Positions 20,756-33,311 of a DNA stretch of 64,000 bases are shown here, piece by piece (the stretch's first letter is position 1; each line of letters opens with the position of its first letter). This stretch comes from Cacajao melanocephalus (lineage: Eukaryota > Chordata > Mammalia > Primates > Pitheciidae): contig CAUYLG010066024.1 of NCBI GenBank assembly GCA_963573385.1, positions 28,926-92,925 of the forward strand, read 5' to 3'. The translations under genes and the position numbers were made by a program. The notes beneath the pieces are model-generated. The model was not told the DNA's origin. It was given only the letters and a program-made list of their open reading frames with translations, and searched no databases.

Positions 20756-22019
20756 TATATAGGTCTTTGCTCCTTTTCCTACTCATTATACCTAACTCCA
20801 AGCTACTCCTGAACTAGAAAACTCTAGCTAAAATCTGATCAGTTATGAAGCGTGTGTACAGGAGCAACCATGTGAGCACAGGCATATATGCACCTCAGCT
20901 GAATTTGATATTACTAATTTGGGGATCCTAATTAAATGCCAAGTCTATTGTCATAGGCTGCTTAAAGGTCTGGAGAAGATCATTTCTACTCTTTCATTTA
21001 TGGAATTAGTCACAACCATACTATGTAGAGTGATTCATTAGCTACATATTTATGAATGGTTTTGTAAGGTTGGTTCAAATGTATGGGCCTATGTTCTCTA
21101 CATTGGTATGTCCATGATATTTCATTAACATTTTACTGCATCTCTGAATTCAATATTATTTGTTCAATTGACACGAATTTGATCATAGTAGCAATTTTGA
21201 ATTTCAAAGTTAAAATTATCAAGTGCAAAGCATAATATGCCTAAAAGCTGTGCTTTTCTACAATATTTTAACCTAAATGTGGATAGTAGTAATTAAAAGA
21301 TTAATGAATTTCAAAAGATTTTTTTGAGTCTTTTAAAAGTTATTGGTGCCATACATTTTCTGATTGTATCTGAAAACATAAATTTACATTTATATTTTGA
21401 AATTGAACAGTAGACTTTATTCTCCTCTACCCGATTAGTGCTTATTACTACAAACATGGAGCACATGGCACATGCAGCAGCTAATATATCACAAAATAAG
21501 TGTGATTGGCAGGAAGGAAAAGAAAGCAAACAGGCTTTTCTAAGTGGTCTTTTAAAAATAACTTTGTTATTTCTGCCATCTTTTCAAGTTTCCCAGTTGC
21601 TTGGTGAATCTTTGAAGGTATCAGCAGTAGTGTTTATTGCCAACTAAGTAGGGCTCACTGTGGTATGTTTTGTAAAATGTAAGAGTAAATTCTGTGCAAT
21701 TTTATCTTTTGACATTTATTATAAAAGAAGTAATGGCTTGTGGAGTGACTCAAATAAGATACCAAATACAACACAAAATGGAAGATCCAAAATCAGTGAA
21801 AAAGACAAATAACCTACAAATCTTCTTAAAGGAAGCTACCATCTTTTCTGGAATTAGATATCTCAAGTTAGATTAATTATCGTTCTTAGGCCAGGATATA
21901 CTATCATCATTTGACTAAGCATGGCCAACTTTTGTTTTAATAATATAAAAAGCCCATGAGCCTACAACCTCCCCCAAGAACTGAAATTTATATTTATCTA
22001 TACACTATTTTCTAGCCCC
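20756..22019. other. Unassigned AT-rich DNA
   Basis: No gene or repeat recognised. Confidence 0.5.
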
Positions 22020-22850
22020 TTTCTCTCTTCTCAGAGATAACCATTATCCCAAATTTTGTATATATTATTCTTTTTAAAAATAGTTTCATCACATACACAT
22101 AAACAAAAAGACGTGCGTATACCTAAACAATACATTGTTTATGTTTGTTTGGTTTTGCTGCTTTTTGTTCAGCATTGTTATTGATATTTATCCATGTTGT
22201 TGTATCTGTAAAGTATTTGTTTTCAATTCCTTTACAATATACAATGAACATATACCACAATTTACCCATTTTCCTGTCAATAGGCATTTGGAGTTTTCAA
22301 AGGTTTTATTATTCTTAGCTTTGATGTAGGAGCTCTCTTATTTGTGTATCTATGTGCACATGCAGCTGTTTCTCTTGTGTTTATACCTTGGAAAGCAATT
22401 CCTGGGCCATAGAGTATAAAATATTAAACTCTACAAGATTTATAACTCTAGAAATTACTTTTGAAAAACTGATTTATCTTCACTCACTTTTGGTATTGTC
22501 AGACTTCTTAATTTTTGCCAAATATTTTGAAAAATGATATGGTGATCTGATACTCATTTTCAATATTTTTTCATAAGATTGATCAGCTTTGTCAGTTTAT
22601 TTGTCAAATACATTTATTTTGATTAAAACACATATCTTTTTCCAAGTTTTCCATTGCATTTTAATTTATTTTTTTCTTACTGTTCAAAATAACTTTTTCT
22701 ATATACTTGACACTAATCCCTTCAGTATATTTGTTGCAAGTGTCTTCTATTTTGTGGGTTTTCATCTTCTTTACAATGTATTTTAATTTTGATATGGCCA
22801 AATTTATCAGTATCTTCCTTTATGAATTAAGCTACACATATATGAAAAGA
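22020..22850 (-). mobile_element. Ancient L1 (L1M-type) fragment, antisense
   Basis: The plus strand reads the antisense of an old L1: TTTATCCATGTTGTTGTATCTG, ATATACCACAATTTACCCATTTTCCTGTCAATAGGCATTTGG, GGAAAGCAATTCCTGGGCCATAG, TTGGTATTGTCAGACTTCTTAATTTTTGCCAA, and then ORF2-derived TATTTGTTGCAAGTGTCTTC...GGGTTTTCATC. It is diverged, with no open ORF2 left. Confidence 0.82.
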
Positions 22851-23314
22851 TAGTATTGGGCATGTATATGCATGTAATACATGTGTGTAGTATATATATA
22901 TATTTTCCCTTTATGATTATTTTCTTGATTCCAAATCTCATGATTCCAAAAACAAGTTATTTATAGAATGGAGGATACCAAAGCTTGTATACAGACTAAT
23001 TACAAGTTGTTTTCTGAATTGAGAATTGTTAAAGAAAAATTTCACCTTAGTATTGAAGAAACATTGCATTCTAGATTATTTTAGTACACAAGAAACTCCA
23101 ATTTTAGTCAACTGATAATATCCTATTTTTCCCAGGCCAAAAATTGACACATTATATGTAATGCGAATGTGGGTATTCTTGAGAGAAAAGGTATCTAAAG
23201 CTTCTTATATTTATTTCACTTATACATATAACCAGATAGCTAATAATAAATCCAAAATGTAAGAAATCATTGTGTAATATTTTTAAAGTAATGAAACTAA
23301 TGCCATGACATAAA
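22851..23314. other. Unassigned AT-rich DNA
   Basis: Only a short TA repeat (22889-22903) stands out. Confidence 0.5.
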
Positions 23315-23515
23315 GTTATATCTAACTTTTCTTGAGTACTTGCTAAGTACCAGGCACCGTTAAGCACCTCGTAGGTATTAATACAACCTATGAGGTACGC
23401 ACCACTATTCTTATTTACACATGATAAAAATGGGACAGAGTTCCACTTTCTTTTTATCATAGTTCTCCTGGAAAATAATGGAGCTAGAATCTGAAACCAA
23501 GCTGCCAAGCCACTT
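23315..23515 (-). mobile_element. MIR SINE, antisense
   Basis: CTTGAGTACTTGCTAAGTACCAGGCACCGTTAAGCACC, then ACCTATGAGGTACGCACCACTATTCTTATTTACACATG, then GGAGCTAGAATCTGAAACCAAGC. These correspond to MIR read from tail to tRNA head on the minus strand. Confidence 0.8.
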
Positions 23516-25490
23516 GAAAACAAAGGGAGTACTATTCAAAACACTCTGGGGAAACGTGCAAACCAGCAGCAGGGAATAGACAAGCCAAGTTATGTAACCA
23601 CCTAGCCATGCAACATGCTGAAAGCAACATTTCCCAAGAATTTTTATCACTTCGGAACTAGTGAACATAATCTGTTTCTTGTGAATGTTCACATCCTTTA
23701 ATATGAGGAAATTTATAGTTAGTGCCTTTCCATCTAGCCTCCAGTAATCAATCATGCATTTAGGCATCAGAACAGTGAGCCCTACCAAGACAGACCTCAA
23801 ATTTTCCCTCCTCTGAGTCTTCTTGGTGATGCCTGGATTTCAGCCAGAGAAGCCTCAGCACTAACCTGTTTGTGTCAAGAGAATTGGTTGTCACAGTGTG
23901 CTCCCTTTTAGATAGAAACAAATATTACATATCCCGGCCTTCACTCAGTCAGTATAAGATGAAATAAATAATAATGGAGATTTTGAAATTGATAGCTCAA
24001 AAGTGAGAGACTTGTGAAGCTGAGACCCATGTGACTTCTTAATCCTCATTTGGCTTTTCTGATGACTTATAATCATGAAAATTGTGGCTTAAAAATATCT
24101 GTGATGGGGAACAATTCAACACCAGTCTTCTTAAAGCATCCTGAAAAGTATCTTTTGTATAAGTGGCCATTACTGGCTACTATTTTTGTGAAACTATAGA
24201 TGAATGTAATGTTTCTCTTTTTTTGTCTTTCTGGATATAATCCATTTTAAGTCCAGAAATTTGAAAATAAATATTTTAAAATTAAGTGAAAAAGGAGAAT
24301 TAATAGAGTGTTCTTGGGTTGGGGAGACACCTTCCAACAAACAGCAGCAAAATGTTATTCTCAGACTTGCTCATCCGACTGCCAGCAGCAGCTAACCCTG
24401 CTTCTCAATGCACAACTCACTGTCTGCCATAAATGTCACCTGCTATTGTCTGTGAATGAAGAATGACAACTGTACACAGTAAAAAGAAAGCATGGTATTG
24501 CAGAAAAGTAACGTATTTCCGTTAGGATTGGTCCTGACTCAAGTGCCATTCATTTATAGACAAGCACTACAATTGAAAAAGACAACTTGAAGACATACGT
24601 TTATTCTACTTAATAGATTTCTTAATTATGCTTTCATTTACATATTTTTATTGATTATACAATATTAACCTTATTGAATAAAGCAACTACACATATAAGA
24701 AAAATCTAATCATCATTTTATAATGTAATGAAAGAGTGATTCTTTGGCATTCCCTTTTTGGATTGAAGCAGAAGGCAGTGCATTTGGCTTAATACTTGAC
24801 TTCTTTTCACTTAGCTATGTCCAGAAACAGAAGTGCTTACATTGAGTCACAGTTATTAATCACAGAGGATCTCGGGCTCTTACACATAACAAGTGCTTGC
24901 TAAGGTGTTTGTTGAAGTAACAATAGAGGGAGTCATCAATTATTTTTAGGCTGTGATAGGTGATCCTTATTTTATAGTAATTTTTTTTCTGAATATGGCA
25001 TATTTGAAATTCAATGGGGGAAAATAAATTGGCTTCTCCATTGTACGATGACAGTTTTAGGTTGACTTTCTCTTAAAGCTATTTTTACTTAATGATTGTG
25101 TTTGGCTAATGAGTAATATATTTCTAACCCATTATCGATAGCATCAAAGAAACAATTTGGGGAGAAGTACACCTACCCCTATATATTCATTTCAAATGGA
25201 GCCTTGGCTACCCATGACGTTATTCCAAAACCCTCATGTTGGCTGAGAATAATTTTATTAGGCTATTCACTTGAGGTTTTCAAGAAAATTTGTAGACAGT
25301 CTCTGTATTTTTTGTTTTTGTGTTTAATTCAAGTAAAAAATATGTTTAATAAAGGTATCGTTTAGAATTTTAACAGCTATATAAGTCAAGTAAAAAGCCA
25401 CATTTATTAGCCCCAGTAGGTAACTATAAAACTCAGAAATAAAATTAATATCTCAAAAAACACACAGAAAGAGATAGAACTCCCTGTAGC
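23516..25490. other. Unassigned DNA
   Basis: No gene or recognisable repeat. A 129-codon minus-strand frame at 23411-23800 begins in the antisense MIR and has no recognisable domain, so it is not called. The segment 24310-24480 is less AT-rich and looks like unique sequence. Confidence 0.5.
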
Positions 25491-25496
25491 TTATGT

Positions 25497-25911
25497 CAGC
25501 TGTCAAAAAACAGTGATATATTGTCCTTCTCCACTAAGTTGCTTCACCACCAGCAGGTTTTAGTTAACATTATTATGATAGTGAATGACCCTAAAGGGGG
25601 CTCCCTCGTTCATTTAAGGCTCATTCCTAATAACCCACAGCTGTGTGAACACCATCAGCTGTGGGAGTTTCCGTTGGGCATGTTGAAAGTGGTGGTATGT
25701 CACTCCATATGCTTCTATGGGCTTCCTTTGACTACTCATAATATTCCATCAGTCCAGCTGTCAAGAGCTGATTCCTCAGCTGGGCTGATGACTTGAAAAG
25801 CTACTCACCAGTCTTTAATTGTTTCTCATTGTTGCTACGGAAAAGCTAGGAGCTCTTTGTTCACACTAGGTAAAAAAATGAAGATGAGCTAATTTCAAAT
25901 TAAAGCAGCTG
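25497..25911. promoter_or_regulatory. Cluster of six CAGCTG E-boxes (candidate enhancer)
   Basis: CAGCTG occurs at 25497, 25638, 25656, 25755, 25777 and 25906, six copies in 415 bp. I count only about 25-30 others in the remaining 63.6 kb, so the local density is far above background. Two copies sit 18 bp apart, and the first of them lies in the perfect palindrome CACAGCTGTG (25636-25645). The segment contains no repeat I recognise. CAGCTG is a binding site for several bHLH factors (for example the MyoD and ASCL1 classes). A regulatory role is inference only. Confidence 0.4.
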
Positions 25912-27934
25912 AGGCTCTGAATACGACAACCCCCCCAAACTCAGTGAATTTTGTTTTTATATACTAAAGTCCACATGCTTGTGGGGATCCAAAGTAATTC
26001 GGAGGAGAATTGTTATTACTTTTACTGCATTAAATAAAATCAGATGTTTGCAAAGGAGGCCCCAAATGGAGCTTTGGGCACAAATTTAAGAAGTGATCTT
26101 ATTTTGTTGGCTTATAACGGAGGTATTTAACTTTCAAACTTGTTTTCTGAAGAAAAGCAATGAACATAAAGAAGTAATGGCAGTTTTACTATAAAATTTT
26201 AATTTGAAATGAATTGTGAGATTATTTTGTTATTTGGAAAAAACAACATTAATGAAAAAATAGCAGAATATCTAAAAGCTATATAGAAAATTAGAAATAA
26301 GGGAACAGTGGTGACTGAATAATTAATCTTATTAATTCTGTAATGAAATTAATGGTTCTTTTTAGCCTTGTATATTGATACCATCTCTTAATTTAGAGCC
26401 AGTCTTACAGAGCCTTAGCAATTTATTGCTTGAATTATTAGAGGAAAATAATGTGTTGATGTTTATACATTACCCTTGTTGTGAAATATAGATATTTATC
26501 TTTTTTTAAAAAAATTGGAAAACCCTTTTAAGAAGCTTGGTAGAAAGGACACAGCATCTAGGGAAGATAACTTAAGATTGATTACTTTTGTATCTTTAGC
26601 CTTCTCTTACCAATAAAAAATTATGTAATTTTCCATGTTTCTGTCTACCTGTTTTTATAAAAGGCCAGAAAACAACAGACTAACTCCAGGATATGAGGAA
26701 CTCTTTATAAATACTTATAAGTACTATTATAATAGTACTTATATAACTATTATAATAGTTATATACTAAAGTATACACAATACTTCTAAAGCCTTAACAA
26801 GTTATGTTGAAACAAAATGAATACTGATTATTCCTATTTCATTAGGAATTCATGTCTGTGAAATATTCCTAAATCTTCAAAATCAATTAAGGTGTATTTT
26901 TATAGAACCTTGAAGCTAAAGACTCTAAGAAACATTAATGGAACTTCATTTGTCCAAAATTAATGGTCCCTGATAATAGTTGGAATTCCAAGAAAAAGGG
27001 TTCATTGTGTGATTCTCAGCTCTTTATTATACGGTCACTTTGTTTTAATGCTGTCTTCACACTTCTGAGAGTTCAGTTATGTTGTGATAATTCAGATATA
27101 TTGTGATTGATTACTTTCTCTTACTACTTTATCTTTCCTTATACATTTCATAAGACAGAAATAATATACCTTATTAACAAACTTTTGCACCTTGCAAATA
27201 TCAATAATTGGTCTTTCAAATCTTTTACATAGAGTAGGAAATGTAATAATTATTATTTAAAATGCCCTCTTGAAGTTGTAAAACAGATGGGAAAATGCTT
27301 TTTTTACTTCTTAAACTGTTTTTTTTTACAGTGAGTTGATTATTTCAAAAACTTTGTAGAAAACCAAGTGCTAAGAATTGCTGAAATCAAGATAAAACAA
27401 TAAACATTTGAAATGTGATAAGAGGGTTTATTAAATGTTGTCCAACAAGTTTTAAATGTAAAATATGAGATTTATTACACTTATACGTATCTCACAGTAA
27501 GTAATCTCTTCTCTTAAATTCTTCAAGCAAAACTTAGTTATTAAACCTCTTTGTGGTTTTATTTCACAAAACATGGGGAAAAAAAAGAAGGAAGCATAAG
27601 ATGAAACTCAGAAAGCTGTCAGGAGCAACAATTTTCATACTTGATACTATAGGGTTTGTTTTAACTGAATTGAAGTAAACTTATGACAAAGTCATTGACC
27701 ACCTTTCCCACCCAGATGTTTGCTAATGTGTTATAATGGAGGACATACAGTCAGGGCACACCTCATATACTTAGATGTCACTAAATTAGTGAGTTTGGGT
27801 ACAAACATGAAACCCTCTGCGAAAATCAGGGATGGCTTTGTGAGATGAACAGGAAAATTATTTCACAATAAAACATGAGCAGGAATATTGGGATCTTACG
27901 GAGGCTGGAAATTCAGTCATTAAAAGAATAGCTG
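25912..27934. other. Unassigned AT-rich DNA with palindromes
   Basis: No gene or confident interspersed repeat. It contains the two overlapping perfect palindromes at 26716-26765. Confidence 0.5.
26716..26765. repeat. Two overlapping perfect AT-rich palindromes
   Basis: A 28-bp perfect palindrome (26716-26743, centre GTACTATTATAATAGTAC) overlaps by 4 bp a 26-bp one (26740-26765, centre AACTATTATAATAGTT). Their cores are near copies of each other (CTATTATAATAG). Both can extrude as small cruciforms in supercoiled DNA. Confidence 0.95.
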
Positions 27935-29000
27935 AGAGTATTGGGACCCGTGGATATCCACATGCAGACAAATGCATCAGACACAGACCTTACACTCTTC
28001 ACATAAGTTAAAATGGATCATAAACATAAATGTAAAGGTCAAAACTGAAATTTGTAGAAGATAACCTAGGAGAAAATCTAAATGATTTTGACTATGACAA
28101 TGACTTTTTAGATACAACACCAAAGGCGTTATGCTTGAAAGAAATAATTGATAAGCTGGACTTCATTAAAATTAAAAACTTCCCCGTGAAAGACAATGAC
28201 AAGAGAATGAGAAGATAAACCAAACCACAGACTTGGAGACAATATTTGCAAAAGATATCTGGTAGAGGACTATTATTCAAAATATCCAAAAAACAAAAAC
28301 AAAAACAAAAAAAACCTCATAAAACTCAATGACATGAAAAGGAATAATTCAATTAAGAAATGGGCAAAACACCTGAATAGACATCAAAGAAGACATACCA
28401 ATGGCAAACAGACATATGAAAAGATGCTTAGCATCATGTGTCATTAAGGAACTGCAAATTAAAACAGCAATGAGGTATCATTGCATACCCTAGATAGTGG
28501 TCAAAATCACAAACACTGACAACACCAAAAGCTGTGAGAAGGTGGTGCAACAAAAACTCTCACCCATTGCTGGTGGAAATGCAAAATGGAACAGCCACTT
28601 CGGAGGACAGTTTGGCAGTTTTTACAAAATTAAATTAGAAGTTACTAGGAGGAAGATGAAGAGAGGGATAAATAGGTGAACACAAAGGATGTTAAAGTCA
28701 GTAAAACTATTTTCTATGATACTACAGTGGTAGATAAATGTCATTATACATTTTTCAAAACCCATGAAATGTACAACATCAAGAGTGAACTTTCATGTAA
28801 ACTATGGACTTTGGGTGATAATGATGTGTCAGTGTGAGTTCATTGACTGTAACATATGGGGCACTGTGGTGCAGGATGTTGACAATGGAGGAAGCTATGC
28901 ATGTGTGGAGGCAGGGGGTTTATGAAATCTCTGTACCTTCTGCTCAATATTGCTGTGAAACTCAAACTGCCTTAAAAATGAAGTTTATTTTAAAAATAGC
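27935..29000 (+). mobile_element. Ancient L1 (L1M/L1ME-type) 3' portion
   Basis: The 3' end of ORF2 plus the 3' UTR, sense. ORF2-derived text includes GTGGATATCCACATGCAGAC, AAAATGGATCATAAACATAAATG, GAAATGGGCAAAACACCTGAATAGACAT and CACCCATTGCTGGTGGAAATGCAAAATGG. It passes into TTTCTATGATACTACAGTGGTAGATA...CTATGGACTTTGGGTGATAATGATGTGTCA and ends CTCAAACTGCCTTAAAAATGAAGTTTATTTTAAAAA. Frameshifted and inactive. It carries an internal CAAAAA repeat (28287-28315). Confidence 0.88.
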
Positions 29001-31314
29001 TGAGGACTTTTAAAGAACAGGACTGATATTTTACCATAAGATATGTGCTAGGCGTGAGCAGCTGTACAGCACCCGCTCCACTGCCTCAGACCATCTACGC
29101 AGTCTGCTCTGCATATTCTCCAGTTAGTGGTAATTAGGAGGGAGTAAAGAGCTTGGGATGATGGCAGAAACCTACCATGGAAAGGGCTCTCAGGAAGAAT
29201 CAGGGCATGGCGAGAGTACCTGTCAGAGCAGCAGCTGCCAGGTGGATGGCTCAGGAATGAATGGAGACCACTTCCCTTTTTCCCAGAATGATACTAACAA
29301 ACTATTGGATGTTGCATTTCGGGTGCTGGGAAGAGAGTTGACAGAACAGATGACATCTGCTTCTATACTTGTGCAAAAGATCTATTTTATTTTGCATTTT
29401 GTATTGCCTCTATTTGAATATATGGAGGATAATGTCCTAAGGAAGTACTGTTAGGCAGATAATAGATACTGTATAAAGTTGTAAGTGAATGGAGAGAAAA
29501 ACATAAGAAGCAAACTTGACACCAGATGGATAGGGATAAAAGTAGTAACTATAACCATTACATGGAAATATTTCATTTCATTTAACTTTTTGAAAGTGCT
29601 GTAGTAATTTTATAAGAAGGACAGATTTTAAGCTAATGCTTATGGATATATGAAAAATAAAGATTTTGAGGGAAATAGAAAGCTTTTTAAAATAAATTCT
29701 AAACTGTGACATAAGGAAATCTCATAGTTCAGTCAACTAGAAGAGAGATAAAATAGTGTCCAGGCATTTCTTAATTGGAAATTTCTTTTTCTTAGCCCAA
29801 AAAGAAAATTTCCATCTGTTCTAGCATCTGCTTACTGTGGTTCAAGAATTCCTTCAATTTAACAACTAGGTGTGTCAATTGTGACATCTGGGAATGTTTA
29901 TAAGGACACATACAAAGAAAAGTGAGGTGGCTGCTAACTGGTGACATAAGCTTTTCACTGATTGCTTGTAAACACATAGAGTTGAAATAGCTGATCACAT
30001 GGCACTTTTATGCTCTTTTAGAAAAGAAGCTTTAAATTTTTATAATATTGGAAATGTACCTTCTTCCCCCTAACTTATTTATCATGAGAAGAGCAGAAGG
30101 AGGTTTACCTAATCATGGCCATAGGAGGATTTTAGAGATGTGACTTCCAGGTCTGTGTGTGGGATTAATCACTTTTGGGGATTTGGGATAGTGGCTTTGC
30201 AAAGGTTGCCTCATTTCTCTTTGACTCAATTTTTCCACCAGTTAAAAAGCAAATTTAAATACCTCTTTATTCCAAATATACTGAAATATTAAGAAAGAAA
30301 ATATGCTGGAAATAAAACCCATGAATGCAAATGAAGACCTTTGCATTTGAGACTTCTGTCTTTTATGCTTACTTTGGCAGCTCTGGATTCTGAAACTTTT
30401 AATTTTAAATTTTATTTGAGGAGGAAAATACTCATCTTAAAAGTTTAGAGGTTCTGAATATGGCTGGAATATGTAAACTTTTCCTTCTACCTTTTAAAAT
30501 CATTTTTAATGTTTATGTTAATTTATTTTTTGTTTATCATTATAGCTATAAAATGTCTCTAGTGTTTTATGCTTTCAATTAGCATCAGGTACTCAGTGAA
30601 GCAGCAATTTTTGTACGATCATTTTTATATTTCATATTTGGAAATTGAAAAAGTGAAATGGCGTAAATTTCATTGATACTCTATCATATGCATGAAGCAA
30701 ATGGCCCTTGCCCCTCTGCCTCTAATGTATATTCCAATTCTACTTTTGTTTGAAGCGATTTTCTATAGTCTTACAGTACAGATTCTCCTTATGTGGCTAT
30801 CAGGGTGGCTCTAGGATGTCCTGAGAATTCTGTTTCTGACCAGTAAACTGGTCTTCAAACCATGCCCAAAACTCATCAGCCCTCATCTGTAAAGGTCTTG
30901 GTCTCAGATGGATCACTCATAGTCATTCTGTATACTGTCCATATTCTCCTCTTCTGGTTTGATTGGAATTCTGTGTGTTTGGGGAAGAATGAGGTAAGAT
31001 ATAGGAAAGGCTGAGAAATTGAGGAATCTGATGCAAACTTGCCTAATGTCATTCATATAAGGTGAATGGTAGTTGGGGGGTTAAAGTGCTGATGTTCCTT
31101 CACATATTCCCCAAGAAGTAAGGAGTATGAGAGCTCTTAAGTTACTCTCTATGTTTTGTTGACTTGCTAGAATATATTTAGCAAGTATTTGCTATTCTGT
31201 ATCTACCCATAGCTATAATATTAAGCATATTAACAGGGTCAAAAATGGAGGACTGAAACAAACTTATATTTTACCAGAAAATACAGGAAGAGATTCTCAA
31301 GCTGAGTTTAATTA
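29001..31314. other. Unassigned DNA
   Basis: No gene or confident repeat. There is an unrecognised 98-codon plus-strand frame at 29158-29454. A weak MIR-like order (CTGTGTGTGGGATTAATCACTT...CCTCATTTCTC...CCACCAGTTAAAAAGC) lies near 30150-30300 but is too diverged to call. Confidence 0.45.
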
Positions 31315-31720
31315 GATAAATAAATTAAGACCACAATAAGATACCATTTTACACACATAAAAATTTGCAAAAATTAAGCAGTCTAACACGACTAAGTGTT
31401 AGCAAGGGCGTGGAACAACTAGCTGTCTTATTCATTGCTGGTAGGAAAATAAGTGGGTTCTACTAGTTTATAAAATAATTTCATATTTTGTAAATCAGAG
31501 CATTTATGTACCATTTGACTCAGCCGTTCCACTTCCTTATCTGTATACAGCCATGTGTACCAGGAAGCATGTGCATGTGTTTATAATAGCCTCACTCTGG
31601 AGACAACCCAGTTGTGGCCGCTGAATAAATCAACAATGGCAGTGTGTCTTGCATCAAGAATAATGATTCTGTACAACTGATGTACATCCAAAATAAAAGA
31701 CCAAATGAAACAATAGAGAT
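31315..31720 (+). mobile_element. Ancient L1 (L1M-type) fragment
   Basis: ORF2/3' region of an old L1 in sense: CACAATAAGATACCATTTTACACACATAAAA, GTTAGCAAGGGCGTGGAACAACTAG, TCATTGCTGGTAGGAAAATAAG, then TACCATTTGACTCAGCCGTTCCACTTCC and TTTATAATAGCC...AACCCAGTTGTGGCCGCTGAATAAATCAACAATGG. Coding capacity is lost. Confidence 0.8.
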
Positions 31721-32769
31721 CAAGGGTATCTGACATGGCTTCTAATACAGAGAACATGTCATTATTTGTTGAATAAATGAATCATAAAATAATCTATTTC
31801 AGAGTATTATGTGTCTAGGTTTTAAGCAGTCTTTTTTGACTAACCTATTTACCTCTGAGGGGTCAAATAACAAATTGTTACTAAGAACCACTTTACCAGT
31901 TATATTCTCAATGTTTCTGAGTTATGTTCATTTGTATTTTGCTATGTGAATAGTACTAAATTTTTTTTACCTTGCCTATTTTGCTAACTAGAGCCAACTT
32001 ACAAACTTTTATAGGGCAAGGACCATATTTTCAGGTGCCTTTTTCTTTTCTAGAACTACACAGAGTAAGAAGTCACTAACTACTTTAGGACTTGATGAAA
32101 AAAAATCCACTTGAATTTTATTCCTTATAAAAAAATATATTCAGGAAAGGATAAATCATGATCAAAAGTAGTCTTCGAACCAGGTTAAGTACTCTCTGAG
32201 TTCAAGTTGGAACTTTTCAAAAAAAGTTTAATATATAAGTTTCTAAGCTGTGGCAATTATTTTTGTATATAGGAATGCTTGTGACAAATACAAAGAAATT
32301 CTTTATGTGCTAATTCTACAATGTAATGAAATTCTTAGCACAGAAGGCATCAATGATAGAAAAACATAGTATATCTGATATTCATCCAATTAAAAACATG
32401 CGAAACAATGTGTTATGCTCATTATCTTGCTGAGAAAAGGGTAATCCAGAAAGCTGTTGATATTTCAGTTCTAAGAGGTTATTTTTGTTTTTGTTGTTTA
32501 ATCAAGTACTAATCAGGAGAAATGCAGGTTATAATAGGAGAGCCAATTTATCTGACATCAAAACTACCCAGGCAGTTAGCCTTAGATGATTATTCTCAGA
32601 ACCATCTTAGCCTATTTCCAATTAAACGGTACTTCCTGTTGTTATAGTGGTTACAATAGGCACAAGTTTAAAGAGAGAAAGAAAATGTGTGTCCCCACCC
32701 TTTCCCTTCTACACAGTACATCGCCCATTTGAACCTAATATGCAAATTAGTTCATGTGTATCAGATGAA
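31721..32769. other. Unassigned AT-rich DNA
   Basis: No gene or confident repeat recognised. Confidence 0.5.
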
Positions 32770-33080
32770 AATCTTTTGATAAAAAGTAACAGAAATTCCT
32801 ATTCAAACTAAGGCAGACAAAAGGGAATGTTATTGTTTAATGGAGCAGTCTGTATCAGATATGACCAAGGCTTATTGCTAGTTCCGCTTCCTCTGCATTG
32901 GCTCCACTTTAAAGCAAGCTCTTTTGTGGTGGGTACATTTCTTATATAACAGGAAAGAAAGCTCCTCTACTTCAAGAGTAGAGATAAAACTTGGTTTCAT
33001 TGGCTTATATTTAGTCGTGGGCCCATCCCTAACCAATCACCGTGTGTGGGAAACTGAATTGGTTAAGGCCTGAGATAACA
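32770..33080. repeat. Probable ancient interspersed repeat, family not assigned
   Basis: The wording AAAAAGTAACAGAAATTCC.ATTCAAACTAAGGCAGACAAAAGGGAATG at the left, GCATTGGCTCCACTT in the middle, and GTGGGCCCATCCCTAACCAATCACCGTG at the right resembles a recurrent old mammalian repeat. I cannot name the family with confidence. Confidence 0.4.
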
Positions 33081-33161
33081 TGCCTCTAAAAACGTGGTAG
33101 TGGGGAGTCAGTTGCCTCCAAATACATAGGCTACATCTAACAAGGATTCAGACTTACACAA

Positions 33162-33187
33162 AATTTAGGGTAAATTTACCCTAAATT
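33162..33187. repeat. Perfect 26-bp palindrome
   Basis: AATTTAGGGTAAA and its exact reverse complement adjoin without a spacer. It lies 3 bp upstream of the large inverted duplication at 33191. Confidence 0.97.
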
Positions 33188-33190
33188 AAA

Positions 33191-33311
33191 GGTATAATGT
33201 AGTAGATAATTAGATAATGTAGCATAGACTTACCCATTACTAGGTAAGTCTATGTCACTTTACTAGGGGTAAGTCTATGCTACATTATCTAATTATCTAC
33301 TATATTATACC
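33191..33311. repeat. Inverted duplication, 45-bp arms (foldback)
   Basis: The left arm 33191-33235 and right arm 33267-33311 are reverse complements at 44 of 45 positions, separated by 31 nt. The loop contains a third copy of GGTAAGTCTATG (33243-33254), in the orientation of the right arm. The near-identity suggests a fairly recent event. There are no transposon ends or target duplications. Confidence 0.95.

Noticed and set aside
23411..23800. 129-codon minus-strand frame
   Set aside because: Partly overlaps an antisense MIR and has no recognisable features; chance frame.
25521..25796. 91-codon plus-strand frame in the E-box cluster
   Set aside because: It begins with TTG rather than ATG and has no domain; a non-AUG start is not credible here.
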